Assembly (NCBI GenBank): GCA_934047225.1
Contig: CAKOHE010000013.1
Coordinates: 1 to 64,000 of the forward strand
Reading direction: 5' to 3'
DNA length: 64,000 bases
Origin: Ypsolopha sequella
Lineage: Eukaryota > Arthropoda > Insecta > Lepidoptera > Ypsolophidae
The first letter of the stretch is position 1; each line of letters starts with the position of its first letter. The notes beneath the pieces were generated by a model. It saw only the letters and a program-made list of their open reading frames with translations. It did not search any database and had not been told where the DNA came from. A program made the position numbers and the translations under genes. This document shows, piece by piece, positions 10,809 to 22,067 of the stretch.

Positions 10809-12141
10809 CTATATTGTTTATATCGTTCATCATTGTCACAATCCAAAGGATCGAATTGCATCATTACTTTCGCGATTTTGGCGTTCGTGTGAGTGATACG
10901 CGCATATAAAGGTGTCATCTTATTCTTTCCCGTAAATGTTGTCCTTTTCTAGCTTTTTAATTTTATATAATAGATGTACGTTCTTTAAAGTTCAATAATA
11001 TTTACTCGAATACTGATTAACAATGGTACCGATTCGGTGAAGCACATCTTAACTTATTTGATAGGACTAAACTTAATGTAAGCGTTCTGTCCTTGTCTTT
11101 TCGATAAAGAAAGAAAAAGACAGGACGCTTAAAATAAGGTTAGTGTAACGACTGAAGTTCCTTCATTCGTACAGAAATATATAAATTACTTTGTACTGCT
11201 TTTATTCGTTATTTTATACCAGTAACTCAATTTATGATCTGAACTTCGGCAATTTAGAATTAGACCCAACCTATTTTGAATAAGTGGGCGTAGCCAAATA
11301 TTAATAATTTAATTGATATTTCGTTCGTATGCCTTCATGTTTAAGTTCAATTTTAAGCAAAATTGAATGCACTTATAGCTTTATGGAAGGGAATGTCATG
11401 TAGATTCCAGAAACAAATTAATAACAGCCTAAGATAAGGTAAAGGATTTAGGACGTATTAGCGACCTTATTTCACAGCGTCACAAGGGTCAAGCTACAGG
11501 GCATGGAAACGCTTTCATCTATATTTTACTTAGCAATTGGCGCCAGTATAATTTTTTTTAGAGTTCCCATGCAATAAAACAAACATAAGTTTGGTTCTAG
11601 AGAATGTGTCAAATTTTATGATGTTGAAACCATGTTCGTATTTTTTGTGAAACTTGTAAAATCTTGGAAGAAGCCACAGATCTACAAATGTCGGAGAGGT
11701 GGTGTGTTTTTATTGATAAAATTTGTTTAGAAACTTGAATTATAAAAAGTGTGTCATGTCATGTTCGGAAGCTAGGTCTGATGTAATGATAATAGTTAAA
11801 TGACTTAGAACACAAACATATAAAATAAAACGTGTTCTACCTCATGTTCTTTCAATTAATCGATTTCATGAAATTCAAAAAGGTCCAAAATAGTTTGCAT
11901 TATGAATAAGATTAAAATAGCAGTATTTGGAATAGTAAATTATTCAGCATTCTATATTTAAATGTTTCTTTACTTATTTTCTGTAGATTTGAATGGCACA
12001 TCTAAAATTATTGTAGATCTATGTTTCTCGAGTTGAAAAAGAGATTAGTTTTAATGTATTTCACGCTCTTGACTGTTTTTGTTGAGTTTTGGCTAAACAG
12101 GCCTCAAGTAGTGTTTGACAACTAAGTAATTTACGAAATAA
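10809..12141. other. A+T-rich DNA with one hairpin, no gene recognised
   Basis: The only structure seen is the inverted repeat at 11079-11131. Reading frames are short and not protein-like. Confidence 0.5.
11079..11131. repeat. short perfect-stem hairpin
   Basis: TAAGCGTTCTGTC (11079-11091) pairs with GACAGGACGCTTA (11119-11131) over 13 bp with one G-U, around a TTTC/GAAA-rich loop. It is too short for a confident microRNA call and may be a MITE remnant. Confidence 0.6.
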
Positions 12142-12770
12142 TGTGTCTGGAAGAAGGGCGGAGCCTAAAGCTGTGGAAAATTTGGGAAAAACCACAGGTG
12201 GGGACAAAGAAAGAGTGGACAGTTGGGTGACGGGACGCTCGGAAACAGGTCGATCTAGGAAACACGTCGCGTACAGTTTGATTTCTTAGTTTAAAATAAA
12301 CACGTCTAGGTCATAGATAGTCTAGGGACACTCAGGTTACGCGTGGACCCGCGAGGTCACCTGAAGTCTAGATCTTTCAATAGTACGGGCGAAGCGGAAC
12401 GTTTATAAGAAATCGCGTCGAAGTGTCGTCTTTGTTTGTGTTTTAAAGTTTTAGCGTCGGTTCTGAAGTAATTTATACTAGCGACGTGCACGGTTGTAAT
12501 TCAGAGCTCTGAAATTAAGTGTCGGGAGTGAAGTAAATAATATATTTTCAGTGTTAAATACGAAACGCGGTTTAGCTTTATATATCAATTATTTGTATCA
12601 CAATTTATTTATTTAAAGAATAATATATACGTCCCTTATTCCTATCCAAAATTTAGGACCTTTAGAGTTTCTACGTCTAGCTGTGCTGCTTTATATTCGA
12701 TTAACAAAAAGTCTGTGAGAAATTCGAGATTTTGTAGGTACTGCGAGCTACGGGTGTCACACCACCATAT
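12142..12770 (+). repeat. possible solo LTR or promoter-bearing repeat
   Basis: A segment starting TGTGTCTGG and ending GGGTGTCACA with a TATA-like TTTATAAG at about 12402, a downstream GTCGAAGTGTCG start-like region and an AATAAA upstream of its end. This layout is LTR-like, and it is richer in G+C than the flanks. No matching target duplication or second LTR was found, so both class and ends are weak. Confidence 0.3.
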
Positions 12771-14100
12771 TATTTCTTTCCCCTCTCACTTATCCACTTC
12801 TACAGGATTTTAGGTACAGGTACAGGAAGGAGATTTCTGTATATAATTTCTCACATGATTTTTCTCAATTTCCATTTTTAGGTCTTCATAATTTAGATTT
12901 TTGTTGTGAATGATATATGAATATTTAGTTTTTATGTTAGGAACCCTTCCTGGTTTAGGGGCGGGGTCTTTGTGGACTGTGGTCTCTGGAGACGTCCGGG
13001 TATTCACATGGCTGTTAACTCTGATGGGAAGCCTTGCCCAGTGCTTGTGTCGGAACCAGAGTTGGTGAATTCTGCTTCAGGGGCTCCTTAGGTTGCACCT
13101 GCAATATCCCGTCCACAGGTCAAGCTTAGAAATTTAGAAATTGACTTGATCAAGTCGTAGGTGTGATGAATGAATGCTTTGGAGGCAGTTTTTGTGAGGT
13201 TTGGTATGTCTGTGTAAATTTCCAGGGACACTTAGGTTATAAGGTGTAGTCTAGGTTGTTTCGCAGGAATTTGTTCGGAAGCGGTGTCATTTTGTGTGAC
13301 AACGTGGGGGTAATTATTTGGTTGGTCAGGGAGATTACCGTCTAATTTTGTAGGGCCCCCACTTCATTCTGGATTCATCTGGGTCTAGAATCCCCTCAAA
13401 TATCAAACATCTAGCTAAATCACCTTAGCGCTTGCAGCTGCCGATCGTCGAGTATCTACGGTTCATCAACCCTTTTTTTTCTAACCCAAACAACTGCAAT
13501 ATTATATGTTACACACACACACACATTTTACTATATTATCCGATAATTACATAATCATTTATCTAATTAAAAATATAACGTCGCGCGCAACATACGAAGT
13601 AATGAAAGTGTTATTCGTTAAACGTCTCACGGAGTGTCGAATTAAAAGTGGTTTTACATTAGTCATAATGTGTTTCGTTTTCCCTTGGATTTTCAATGGC
13701 AATAATAGCCTTGAAATATAGCTGAGTTCCAGAATACAACTAAGTCGTATCATTTAACCAATAACTAGTACATTAGTTTTCCTTGATTACTCTATTTTTC
13801 TTTGTTGAATTATGATATACATTGTTTTGAGCATAACCGTTTTGTAACATAACGTAGTGTCCAAATCTACTAGACGATCACACAAATAAATCACGGCCAA
13901 TGATTTAATTTGTAATTAATAACTCGATGTACTCTCAAGTATGTCGTAATAACGCAGGAGACGTAGAGAGGTATATATACATTACTATAACCTCATTCTA
14001 CGGGTGTTGTCGCTTGCAGCGGTCATCTTTTAATTATTAAATAAATACATACTAAGTGCTATAAGTACATATGACTGTACATAACACATATGTATATACA
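12771..14100. other. unassigned DNA, possible degraded retroelement
   Basis: On the - strand 12810-13007 encodes 65 residues with lysine/asparagine-rich, gag-like composition, but no motif allows assignment. A GGGACAC(T/C)(T/C)AGGTTA motif occurs both here (13227) and at 12327, hinting at a relation to the possible LTR. A short (CA)n run lies at 13511-13525. Nothing else is recognised. Confidence 0.35.
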
Positions 14101-14498
14101 TCTTTTATTTTATTTTATTTATTTATTAACACACATACAGTTGCACAAACATATTTCAAATATACACCACTTAAACCCTTAGGGGTTTGTTTGCGGTGCT
14201 ATTACAATCTACCACATAAGTAAATTGATTAATCTAAGTTAATACATAGTTATGTTTTATGTTAAATTAAATGTTCATAATATGATTTTATCTTAGCGGG
14301 TAGGTTTTAAAAGAAAAATTACATTTTGATTTCTACTACAAATCCACAAACATATCCGTGGCATCACGATGTTCCATAATGCTTTAATATTAGGGCGCAT
14401 TATTGATTGTGATGAATCCACCGACAAGTTTGTAGTCTTCTTACAAAGGAAGGTGCAAAATCAAATACAATAGGAGCGTCAATTGTAACCGAAACAAG

Positions 14499-16399
14499 TT
14501 ATTTTATGTTTGATGAATGATCTACAGGCTGTTTGTTACCTTGTAAGCTTGAGAAAAGGTAAACTTTTAATTTTGACTTCAGGTTTTTGTGCGTGATTTC
14601 TTGTCTCAAGTCAATTGGAATTGTGTTTATTAATTTGGCAATAAGTCGTGCGGTAGTACGATCACCATAATAATTAGTGGCCTTAGTTATATACAGGTGC
14701 TTTTTTGCCATTCGTCTGGTGTAAATTTTATGAGAAACTGGCTGTTGTATCTCTGAGTTGAAGTAATGATCTCGAAGTAAAAGATATTTAAATTTTAAGT
14801 TAACTGGTAAAACTCCACAGTGCTTAAATAAGTGATCAGAATTGTCTTTAAACTGTTTTTTTATTTTTGGACCTACGATGGTTTTTAAAATTCTAGTTTG
14901 AAGATATAGAAGTGAATCTATGTATGATTTAAAAGTGCGGCCGTAGCTGCTGAGTCCATAGTCGATAATGGGTTCAACGAGGGATTTATACAGCGTCATT
15001 AGGGTTGGGAACGGGATTTTGTTTCTGATGATGTATATCTTAGCGAGAATAGCGCGAAGTCTGTTGTTTACCCCGTCTATGTGAGCTCCCCAGTTTAGGT
15101 GCTTATCAATCACTAAGCCCAAATATTTATGTTTGTCGACTAGCTCTATAGACTCGCATGCACAGTTTTTGAAAGTATTATGCAAGCAGGAATGGTCGTG
15201 AGCTTTTAGTTCGATGTTTAGGTCTTTTTTTATGTAAGGAGAGCGTATGTGCACCATTTTAGTTTTTTGCGTGTTCAAGACAAGGCCTGCGTCGTGGCAC
15301 CATTTGCATAAATTGTCAAAGTCGTTTTGTAGATTGGACAGTCCTCTTGCCATGTTCTCATCGGTAGATATGAGGCAAGTATCATCCGCAAATTGATAGA
15401 CCTGACAGTTTTTGACAACATTTACTAAATCATTAACGTAGATTAAGAAGTGCAGTGGTCCAATGACTGAGCCCTGTGCTGTACCATATGTGGCTTCGCT
15501 TTTGTTACTGAGAGTTTTTTTGATTTTGACATAATTTGCGCGATTTGTAACATAACTCTCACACCATTTAAGTAAAGGGCCTCTTATTCCGCTGGACTCA
15601 ATCTTATTTATCAATTTCTTATGATTTAATACATCGAATGCCTTAGAGAAATCGATAAATAAAGCTAAAACGTGCTTTTTTTCGTTAAGGTTTTTGTTAA
15701 TTGTATCGGTAAAATCGGATAGTAACTGAGTACAACTTTTTTTTGGTTGAAAGCCATATTGTAGTTTGGTTAGTACACTGTGTTGATTATAAAAGGCCTG
15801 TATTTGTTTGCATACTGCCTTTTCCACGATTTTATCTACGCAAGAAAGTATCGTTATGGGTCTATAATGTCCTACATCGTCGTGCTTTCCGTTTTTGTAG
15901 ATTGGTCGTATACAACCTTCTTTAAGACCATCGGGATAATGGCCTAATTTTATGCTGGTATTAATAAGTCTGGCGATGGCTATAGAAATCTTATTTGATA
16001 TGCTTACAACATCTAGGGGTTTAATGTGATCAATGCCAGCCGATTTTTTTGTGCTAAAGGCTTTAATGGTTTTGTTAATTTCGTTAGGGGTTACCTCTCG
16101 GAAGCGTAAACTGACATCAATATCATTTCTGTATGATTTCTCTTCGAGTATTGGGGTGTTACACTTTGGTAATATATTACGTACGTTTGCCTCAAATTCA
16201 ACAGAAAATTTGTTTGCAATTTCTTGTTCCGTAAGTAGTTTTGAAGAAAAAGCTTTGAGTATTGTTTCATCTAGTGATAGTTTTATGCGCCCTGTTATTT
16301 TATTTAATAATTCCCATAATTTCCGTGAATTACCATAATTACTTTTAAATTCTGTTTTATAATATTTATTTCTTTTGTATTCTAATTGATTGTGGACTT
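14499..16399 (-). pseudogene. LINE ORF2, reverse transcriptase part
   Basis: The reverse-transcriptase domain copies element RNA at the cut target. The frame is open from about 16399 to the stop at 14499, and has no ATG near its upstream end because it continues the endonuclease frame. Visible RT landmarks in order: the HYRPITILS block, YGFQPKKS, LALFIDFSKAFD (catalytic Asp), a GTAQGSVIGP block, and QFADDTCLI, the FADD form of the usual YADD active site. A C-terminal LINE region with a LGLVIDKHLNW thumb-type motif follows. Together with the endonuclease part it totals about 1,010 codons, the usual size for CR1/Jockey ORF2. It is separated from the upstream half by a frameshift in an A-rich run at about 16400, so this copy cannot make a full protein. 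Confidence 0.9.
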
Positions 16400-16407
16400 T
16401 TTTTTTA

Positions 16408-17535
16408 TTATATTATTTTGTTATATTCTAGTCTTAAAATTTTGTTTTTGCTATCTTTACGTAGTTGTTGATATAGTTTGTTTTTATGTTCGCAAAGTTT
16501 ATTTATACTTTTGTCTATCGAAGGCTCACCACAACGGTTTTTGCGATGTGATTTCTTTGTAAAAGTTGAGGAAGCTTTTTTGTAAGCAGAGGTAAAATTA
16601 TTCTTCATAAAATTATAAATGTCATCAGGACTATTCATATCTTTAGTTAACATCCAATCGACCTTTGACAATTCGTCATACACTATTTTCTGATTAATTT
16701 TGTGCATTATTTTAGGAGCAACCTGTACATGAGCATGATTAAGACAGGTAATCGTTGTCATTCTATGATCCGCCAGTACTGTGTCAATCGCTCCCGCGTA
16801 CGGTTCTAATGAGTGGAGGCGTCCAAAAATATGATCCAAACAAGATTTCGTTATCTTTCCATCTCTTGCCTCTATTCTCGTATAGTCGGAGACTCCACTC
16901 GCTAGACCGCACCCGTGTAGCGTTGAAAGATAGAAATCTGTAACAGAGTTAGACGACTTTAGGTCAATATTCATGTCGCCGAGTAGTATGAGATTTTCAA
17001 AATCGCTAAGTTTGCTTAACATCGTTTTAAGTTCGTTAATGAAGCAGTGTTTATTTTTAATAGGTGGTTTATACAGTGTTATTGGGATATTATCGGGCGT
17101 GATAATTGTTCCGATCAGGTTTTCAAATGAATAACTTTTGTTTAGTTGCTGTGTAAATATGAGTGGATGGATTGTGTAAATAATGATGCCTCCACCTTTT
17201 TGGTTTTTCCGTAGTTCTGTGTGCATTGTGTAACCAGTGAGATTAAATAATCTAGAGATATTTTCCAATATATTTGCTTCGGTTACAATGATAACATGGA
17301 TTGGGTTCTGAGAAGTTGACACAATTTGCTGCAGTTTAGAGAAGTTTTTTATCATTGAACGAATATTAATATGAATGCAAGTAAGGCTTACTTTACTTTG
17401 ATCATATAGCTTGGGAATATGTGAGATAAAACTGTTTAAGCTCATGCTATCAAAAATTTCCGTAATATCTGGCTTTAAGTACATAATCAGTTGCAGTATT
17501 TGAGTAGAGAACGATCTGCTTTGTTGATGAATCAA
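16408..17535 (-). pseudogene. LINE ORF2, APE-type endonuclease part
   Basis: The N-terminal apurinic-like endonuclease of the LINE polyprotein, which nicks the target to prime reverse transcription. Recognisable blocks: the opening HINIRSM, VTEANIL (Glu of the active site), GGGIIIY, LLGDMNID (Asp/Asn pair), SCLDHIF and ADHRMT at the catalytic His. The common SDH is ADH here. After the endonuclease comes a lysine-rich linker that runs into a stop at 16408, while the homologous sequence continues in another frame toward 14499. The frame meets the end of ORF1 at 17532, an arrangement that suggests translational re-initiation. The first candidate start there is a non-ATG codon, so the true start is uncertain. 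Confidence 0.88.
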
Positions 17536-18504
17536 TCAGCAGCAGATAAGATATCTTCTTCCGTCCGTATCATGATGGCTTTGCTGTTTTCATCCTTTTT
17601 GACTAAGATTCTGCCGTTGCTTAGCCAGATGAACTTGAAGGTGGGTCGTAGCTGTTGCTTTGTTTTCCACAGCAAGGTCTTGTTATATTGGGTTAGTGCT
17701 TCACGGATGTAGATAGGAAGTTCCGCGAGTTCCTTGGATGTTTCCTGAATAACTTCACCTATGGTTAGTGTAGTGGCTCGGGCAGCTTTTATCCAAGATT
17801 CTTTGACATTTTTTGATTTCAGCTCGACGATTAGGGTACCGTTGCGCTCGCCGCGCGCTGGTATTTGGCGTACAAGCTGCATATCAGTCGGCTCGATCTT
17901 GATGTAGTTAGCTATTTTTTTAACGATTATTTCCGGGGTCAATTTAGGCAAATTCGGGATTCCTGCTATCTCAATGTGATTAGATAAAAGGTTCTGCTCG
18001 TATTCTTGCTGACGTTGCTCAAGGACAGCCATCCTAAGCTCGATGTTTTTATAATTATTCATAATATTGGTGTTCTTACCTTCTATTTGCTTAACCTTCG
18101 ATTCAAGACTATCAATGCGTTCCTGAAACTCATCGAAGCGGTCACTCAGGAAGTTAAGTGAGCTTTGCAGACCTTCGATCTCTTCCTTGATGGCTTTTCG
18201 TATTTCGGTGCTGATGTCTTTTAAAAGCTTTTTCACATCAAGGGCTGCTGATACTTGGCGATCTAATACAGGCTCTTCATCTTCTGAATCCTGGGGAATG
18301 TAGAATGATCCGCGTTGGGATGAATTCCGACAGCATTCATTGCAACTCCACTCTAGGCTGTTGGACGAGCGGAGCGCGGTGAGTTGTTTCGCCGAAACCT
18401 TTGCGCACTCCACACTGGCGTGCACCTTTTTAGTGCATCTGCTGCACTCCAGGCCTGGGTTTCGTTTGTTTATAATTTTGCTGCAGGTTTCACACTTTTG
18501 AATT
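17532..18504 (-). pseudogene. LINE ORF1, PHD-like finger and coiled-coil protein
   Basis: An RNA-binding ORF1 protein of a CR1-type LINE. The upstream part, read from about 18504, holds a PHD-like cysteine array: CETC, CSRC, a His-x-x-x-x-Cys, then WSCNECC. An acidic linker follows, then about 80 residues of heptad-like coiled coil (ISTEIRKAIKEEIEGLQ onward). After that come the LEQRQQEYEQNLLSNHIEI region, a KI-rich block and a C-terminal KFIWLSNGRILVKKDE motif like the baculovirus FP-type fold shared by many LINE ORF1s. An in-frame stop lies just upstream of the finger and no ATG precedes it, so the start has been lost by mutation or 5' truncation. The remainder is open for about 320 codons. 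Confidence 0.82.
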
Positions 18505-18734
18505 TTAATTTAGTAAAAAAGCGCACTTTCTCTAACAATAACTATGTTCGGTCGACGGAGGTTGGGGGTAGACTGATCTATAAGCAGGATATTTATTTAT
18601 TTCTCTTACAGTACAAATAGTCCATAGAAACTATTTGTTACAGATAGTACTCGTGACCAGGATCACAATTGTTTCCTTACAGACTACTATCCACCCAGAA
18701 CTATTTTGTTACACTAGGATGAGTATAGTTCAGG

Positions 18735-19033
18735 AAATATAGTTTGGGCTGATGAATGGGACAGCTTATCTATTATATTATAATAGGGTCATTAAATATA
18801 GTTTGGGCTGATGAATGGGACAGCTTATCTATTATATTATAATAGGGTCATTAAATATAGTTTGGGCTGATGAATGGGACAGCTTATCTATTATATTATA
18901 ATAGGGTCATTAAATATAGTTTGGGCTGATGAATGGGACAGCTTATCTATTATATTATAATAGGGTCATTAAATATAGTTTGGGCTGATGAATGGGACAG
19001 CTTATCTATTATATTTTATAATAGGGTCATTAA
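18735..19033. repeat. 59-bp tandem repeat, five copies
   Basis: Five near-identical units beginning AAATATAGTTTGGGCTGATG. The last has a 3-base insertion. High identity indicates recent expansion. Located just 5' of the LINE. Confidence 0.95.
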
Positions 19034-20068
19034 ATCAGAACACTTGTTTACACAAAAAATGTAATTTGATACATTTTAATGAGTACTGGTGTTCTTCACA
19101 ACTGAACCCATTAGCGAATGTTTTGAAAATTTAATATACTTTTACTATTTCGTCCATAACACAGTGTGGTAAAAAAAAATGTTGGGTAAAAATTAGGGCC
19201 TCTTTCTTACAATCCACAACATTTCAAATTATTAACCCGCTAATTTTAATAGCTAACTCGAAAGTTGATAAAAAGTTCAAGGGTTTTGAATTTTACCCCT
19301 ATCCAAAATATTGATTTTACATATTTAAATATTTATTTATATCTTTAATTTTTGTACAAAGGTGATGTGGGCATAATGGCCCATATGCCTTTGCCAAACA
19401 AAAAAAAAAAAAAACGTTTTCCTTTGCCTGTCCCAAAATGGTAAAGAAAAAAAAAGTAAAACGGAATGTCAATGACCCAGTGGTGACATCTTAGGGATTT
19501 TACCCCTAAATTTAGGGATTAGAAGTGTTAAAAAGCAGGAAATTGTGTGGGGTTTTTTATGGGCTTCGAACAAAACTTGCGAGAGTCAACAGTTCGTTTA
19601 TATCAAATTCGTTCGCTTGTTGCCGTCGCTCAGTTCGTTCGTTTCGTAAAATTCATTTAGGTCTAAACTTGGGTTATTATTTTTGTATTTGTGGTACAAG
19701 ACAAGAGTGTAAATTTGATAACAGTGTCGAAAAATGGCAAAGACAGTCTAATGAAAGCCGAGAGTAACTACCTTACACGGGTATGGAAAATCTTTTTTTT
19801 CGTCATTTTCTCTTACCCGTGTCAGGTCAGTTTTCATTAGACAGACAGACTCTATCAAAAAATTACAAACTGGATATGAAGGCGTTTTATTTTATAATTA
19901 CGAACGACTTGTGCACTACATCAAATCATTTTTATTATAGAAATATTATCTAGGGCTTATAGAGGTATTTAAAAAATCTTCGGGTTTACATTTAGGTAAG
20001 GGTTAGCAACACTGCAAGGGCCGAGTTCCGTTTGATAACAACAACTTGTTGCTAAATAAGAAGTTAGG
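19034..20068. other. A+T-rich intergenic DNA, nothing recognised
   Basis: Contains poly-A tracts near 19400-19460 and a short inverted ACCCGTGT/ACACGGGT pair near 19776-19820. No credible gene. Confidence 0.5.
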
Positions 20069-20525
20069 TTATAATTTATTATCCATTTCTTTTGCCAAAA
20101 TACATTTGTCACTAGTCACAGCATCAGACAGTTTTGGCTTTGTCCAGTAGCAATTTACTGAGGTCACTGATGGCTCATCAGTACGCTTGATTAGCCACAT
20201 GATAAAACATATTGAATGTTTGCAACCACCTTCACTTGCTGCACATTTCACCTCCGATATAGTTTCTTCGGTTTCATTTATAGTTGCAATCCCTGTGTAC
20301 ATTTTGCAACGAACTTTATGCTCAGGAGTTACTCTACCTTGAACAAAACACAACATATTTTACCTTTTTACCTCGACGTAGCCGACTGATGTCTCTACGA
20401 ACGAGTCTCTGGACGAGATCAACATTTTGGCTCCTCGGATTTCCGCGACGTTGAATGTGTCATTTTCACGCATATACCGCAGCAACATCATCGGCTGTCC
20501 GCCATGGAAAACCCATTCAAAATTT
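20069..20525 (-). pseudogene. SWIM-type zinc-finger protein fragment (mobile-element associated)
   Basis: The frame opens near 20525 with a FEWVFHGGQPMM segment. It continues through EIRGAKMLISSRDSF and VGYVEV, then meets a single in-frame TAA at about 20375. After the stop the same frame resumes with VQGRVTPEHKVR and the SWIM-like core KCAASEGGCKH, followed by FIMWLIKRTDEPSVTSVNCYW. I recognise this as the C-terminal SWIM-type region of a protein family very abundant in insect genomes and often linked to a YqaJ-like nuclease in mobile elements. The N-terminal part is absent, and so is a nuclease domain. The canonical C-x-C pair appears reduced to one Cys. One nonsense codon and the missing 5' part make it a pseudogene. 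Confidence 0.75.
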
Positions 20526-20912
20526 TCATTGGAAATTAGTTATTGTTCTGACTCTGAGGAAATGTCGTACAAGTTTGAGGATATAAATTCGAAATTCGAT
20601 AGCTAGTTCTTTTTTTTCCTGCTAGACAAAGGTTTTCGTAGCTCTTCAGCCCACATCTTCGATATCTGAATTATTTTCAAAATATCTCTAAAACGAATCA
20701 ATAAAAAAATATTTTTTAATGTGTTTCGTAATAAGCAATTAAATATATCTAAACAGACATTATTATTTTTTTACCTTACCAGAAATGAAAACATGTGGAT
20801 TGATTAGAAGTCTCAACATTTGTTGTTCACAGTTTACAGATAGCCGTGAGTGTGACTCGTGACTTACTTACCGGTACGTTCCTCTACTGTTCAAGGTACG
20901 TGCCTCTATTGT

Positions 20913-21070
20913 TGAATGAATGAATGAATGAATGAATGGACACTTTATTGTACACAAAAGACATATAAAAAGAAAACAAGACTCTTGAAAAGATAATTTA
21001 GTACAAAGGCGGGCTTACCACTTAAAGCGATTTCTTTCAGCCAACCTTTGGGTGGTGAAGAAATCATTAT
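20913..21070 (-). mobile_element. LINE 3' end with (TGAA)n tail
   Basis: Read on the - strand it runs from CCACCCAAAGGTTGGCTGAA through GAAATCGCTTTAAGTGGTAA to GTGTACAATAAAGTGTCC and an (ATTC)n tail. The same order occurs on the + strand at about 32825-32965 downstream of a reverse-transcriptase fragment. It is therefore a severely 5'-truncated insertion of that LINE family. Confidence 0.85.
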
Positions 21071-21189
21071 CATTATAAATTAAAAGGGGTATATTATAAA
21101 ATAATTATATAAATGTTCAGTAAATTAAGGCCAGTAAATAAACTGTTATCAAAAGTTAATCCGAATTGGTTCAAATTTTATTTTCTAAA

Positions 21190-21500
21190 CCACTCGGTAG
21201 CACAGTCATCGCTAGCGCACTTGTCATGAATGCAAGAGGTCGTAGGTTCGAATCCTAGACAGTCGATGTTTTTCAAAATATTTGTCTTTCTTGAAATTTG
21301 TTTCTTATTGTTGTTTTCCAGTATGTGATGCGCGCCATAACAGTTAAAACTGAGTAAGTTGCACTTAATTATTATTAGAGTGCATTACAAACTATAAATC
21401 AATCAGAAACAAATTTAAAAGAACAAATATTTTTGAAAAACATCTTTTGGCCTGGATTTGAACCTGCGACCTCCTTGCGACCTCTTTCTTGTAGTTATTT
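21190..21500. mobile_element. inverted pair of tRNA-like SINE segments
   Basis: At 21196-21265 a tRNA-like module has a box-B-type GGTTCGAATCC after AGAGGTCGTA. At 21450-21495 the opposite strand carries a matching GGTTCAAATCC module. The AT-rich 3' extensions (GATGTTTTTCAAAATATTTG) are also inverted. This gives two head-in copies around a ~100-bp centre. The anticodon arm is degenerate, so neither is a functional tRNA gene. Confidence 0.65.
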
Positions 21501-21627
21501 GTCCGTATTTAATTAGTACTCACTAAAGCGGAATAAAACATTCCAGAATGTTTATTGAATGTTTTATTGAATTTTTATTTTTATTTGCAGTTCTTTTTCA
21601 ATTGTTTTCAATACCAACTACATTTAA

Positions 21628-22040
21628 TCCCACTAATATTATAAATGCGAAAGTTTGGATGGATGGATGTATGTATGTTTGTTACTCCTTCACGCCGTAA
21701 CTACCGAACCGATTGGTCTGAAAATTTGCACAAATGTAGTTCTGGACCTGGAATAGCACATAGGCTACTTTTTATCCCATAAATCAGTTCCCATGGGATG
21801 GCAATGGGGTGTCAAATTTCTTTAGAAAAGTGATGTTTTGCTCCTTCACGCCCCGTACCTACTGATTGGGCTGAAACTTGGCACAAATGTAGTTCTAGAC
21901 CTGAAATAGGACATAGGCTACTTTTTATCCCATATATCAGTTCCCATGGGATGGCAATGGGGTGACAAATTTCTTTAGAAAAGTGAAGTGTTTTACACAA
22001 GCTCAAGCACAAGCTCCTTTAAATTTGCACAAGCGCAAAG
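21628..22040 (+). mobile_element. Helitron 5' end with internal duplication (truncated)
   Basis: Starts TCCCACTAATATTATAAATG after an A, a typical lepidopteran Helitron 5' terminus (TC preceded by A). Within it a ~135-bp block holding TCCTTCACGCC, ACAAATGTAGTTCT and CCCATGGGATGGCAATGGGG is present twice in tandem (about 21703-21838 and 21839-21986). No CTAG 3' end is evident before the next element at 22068, so it is probably truncated there. Confidence 0.7.
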
Positions 22041-22067
22041 TACAAAAAAATGGTATCACATAAAAAG

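Larger units (their letters stand above)
14101..18520 (-). mobile_element. near-complete CR1/Jockey-superfamily LINE
   Basis: A non-LTR retrotransposon reading right to left: ORF1 (17532-18504), ORF2 endonuclease (16408-17535), ORF2 reverse transcriptase (14499 to about 16399), a ~370-bp 3' UTR, then a short A/T-rich tail of TTTTA/TTTA units near 14101-14130. ORF1 stop and the ORF2 frame overlap by a few bases. The copy is damaged by one frameshift near 16400 and lacks an intact ORF1 start, which suggests slight 5' truncation near 18520. Confidence 0.9.

Noticed and set aside
13506..13721. Hydrophobic 71-codon frame as a transmembrane exon of the EVA-1-like gene
   Set aside because: No acceptor or donor in the right phase, and the composition is typical of A+T-rich noncoding DNA.
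21190..21270. Functional tRNA gene
   Set aside because: Only box B and a partial T arm are convincing; the anticodon arm is mismatched and an inverted partner lies nearby.
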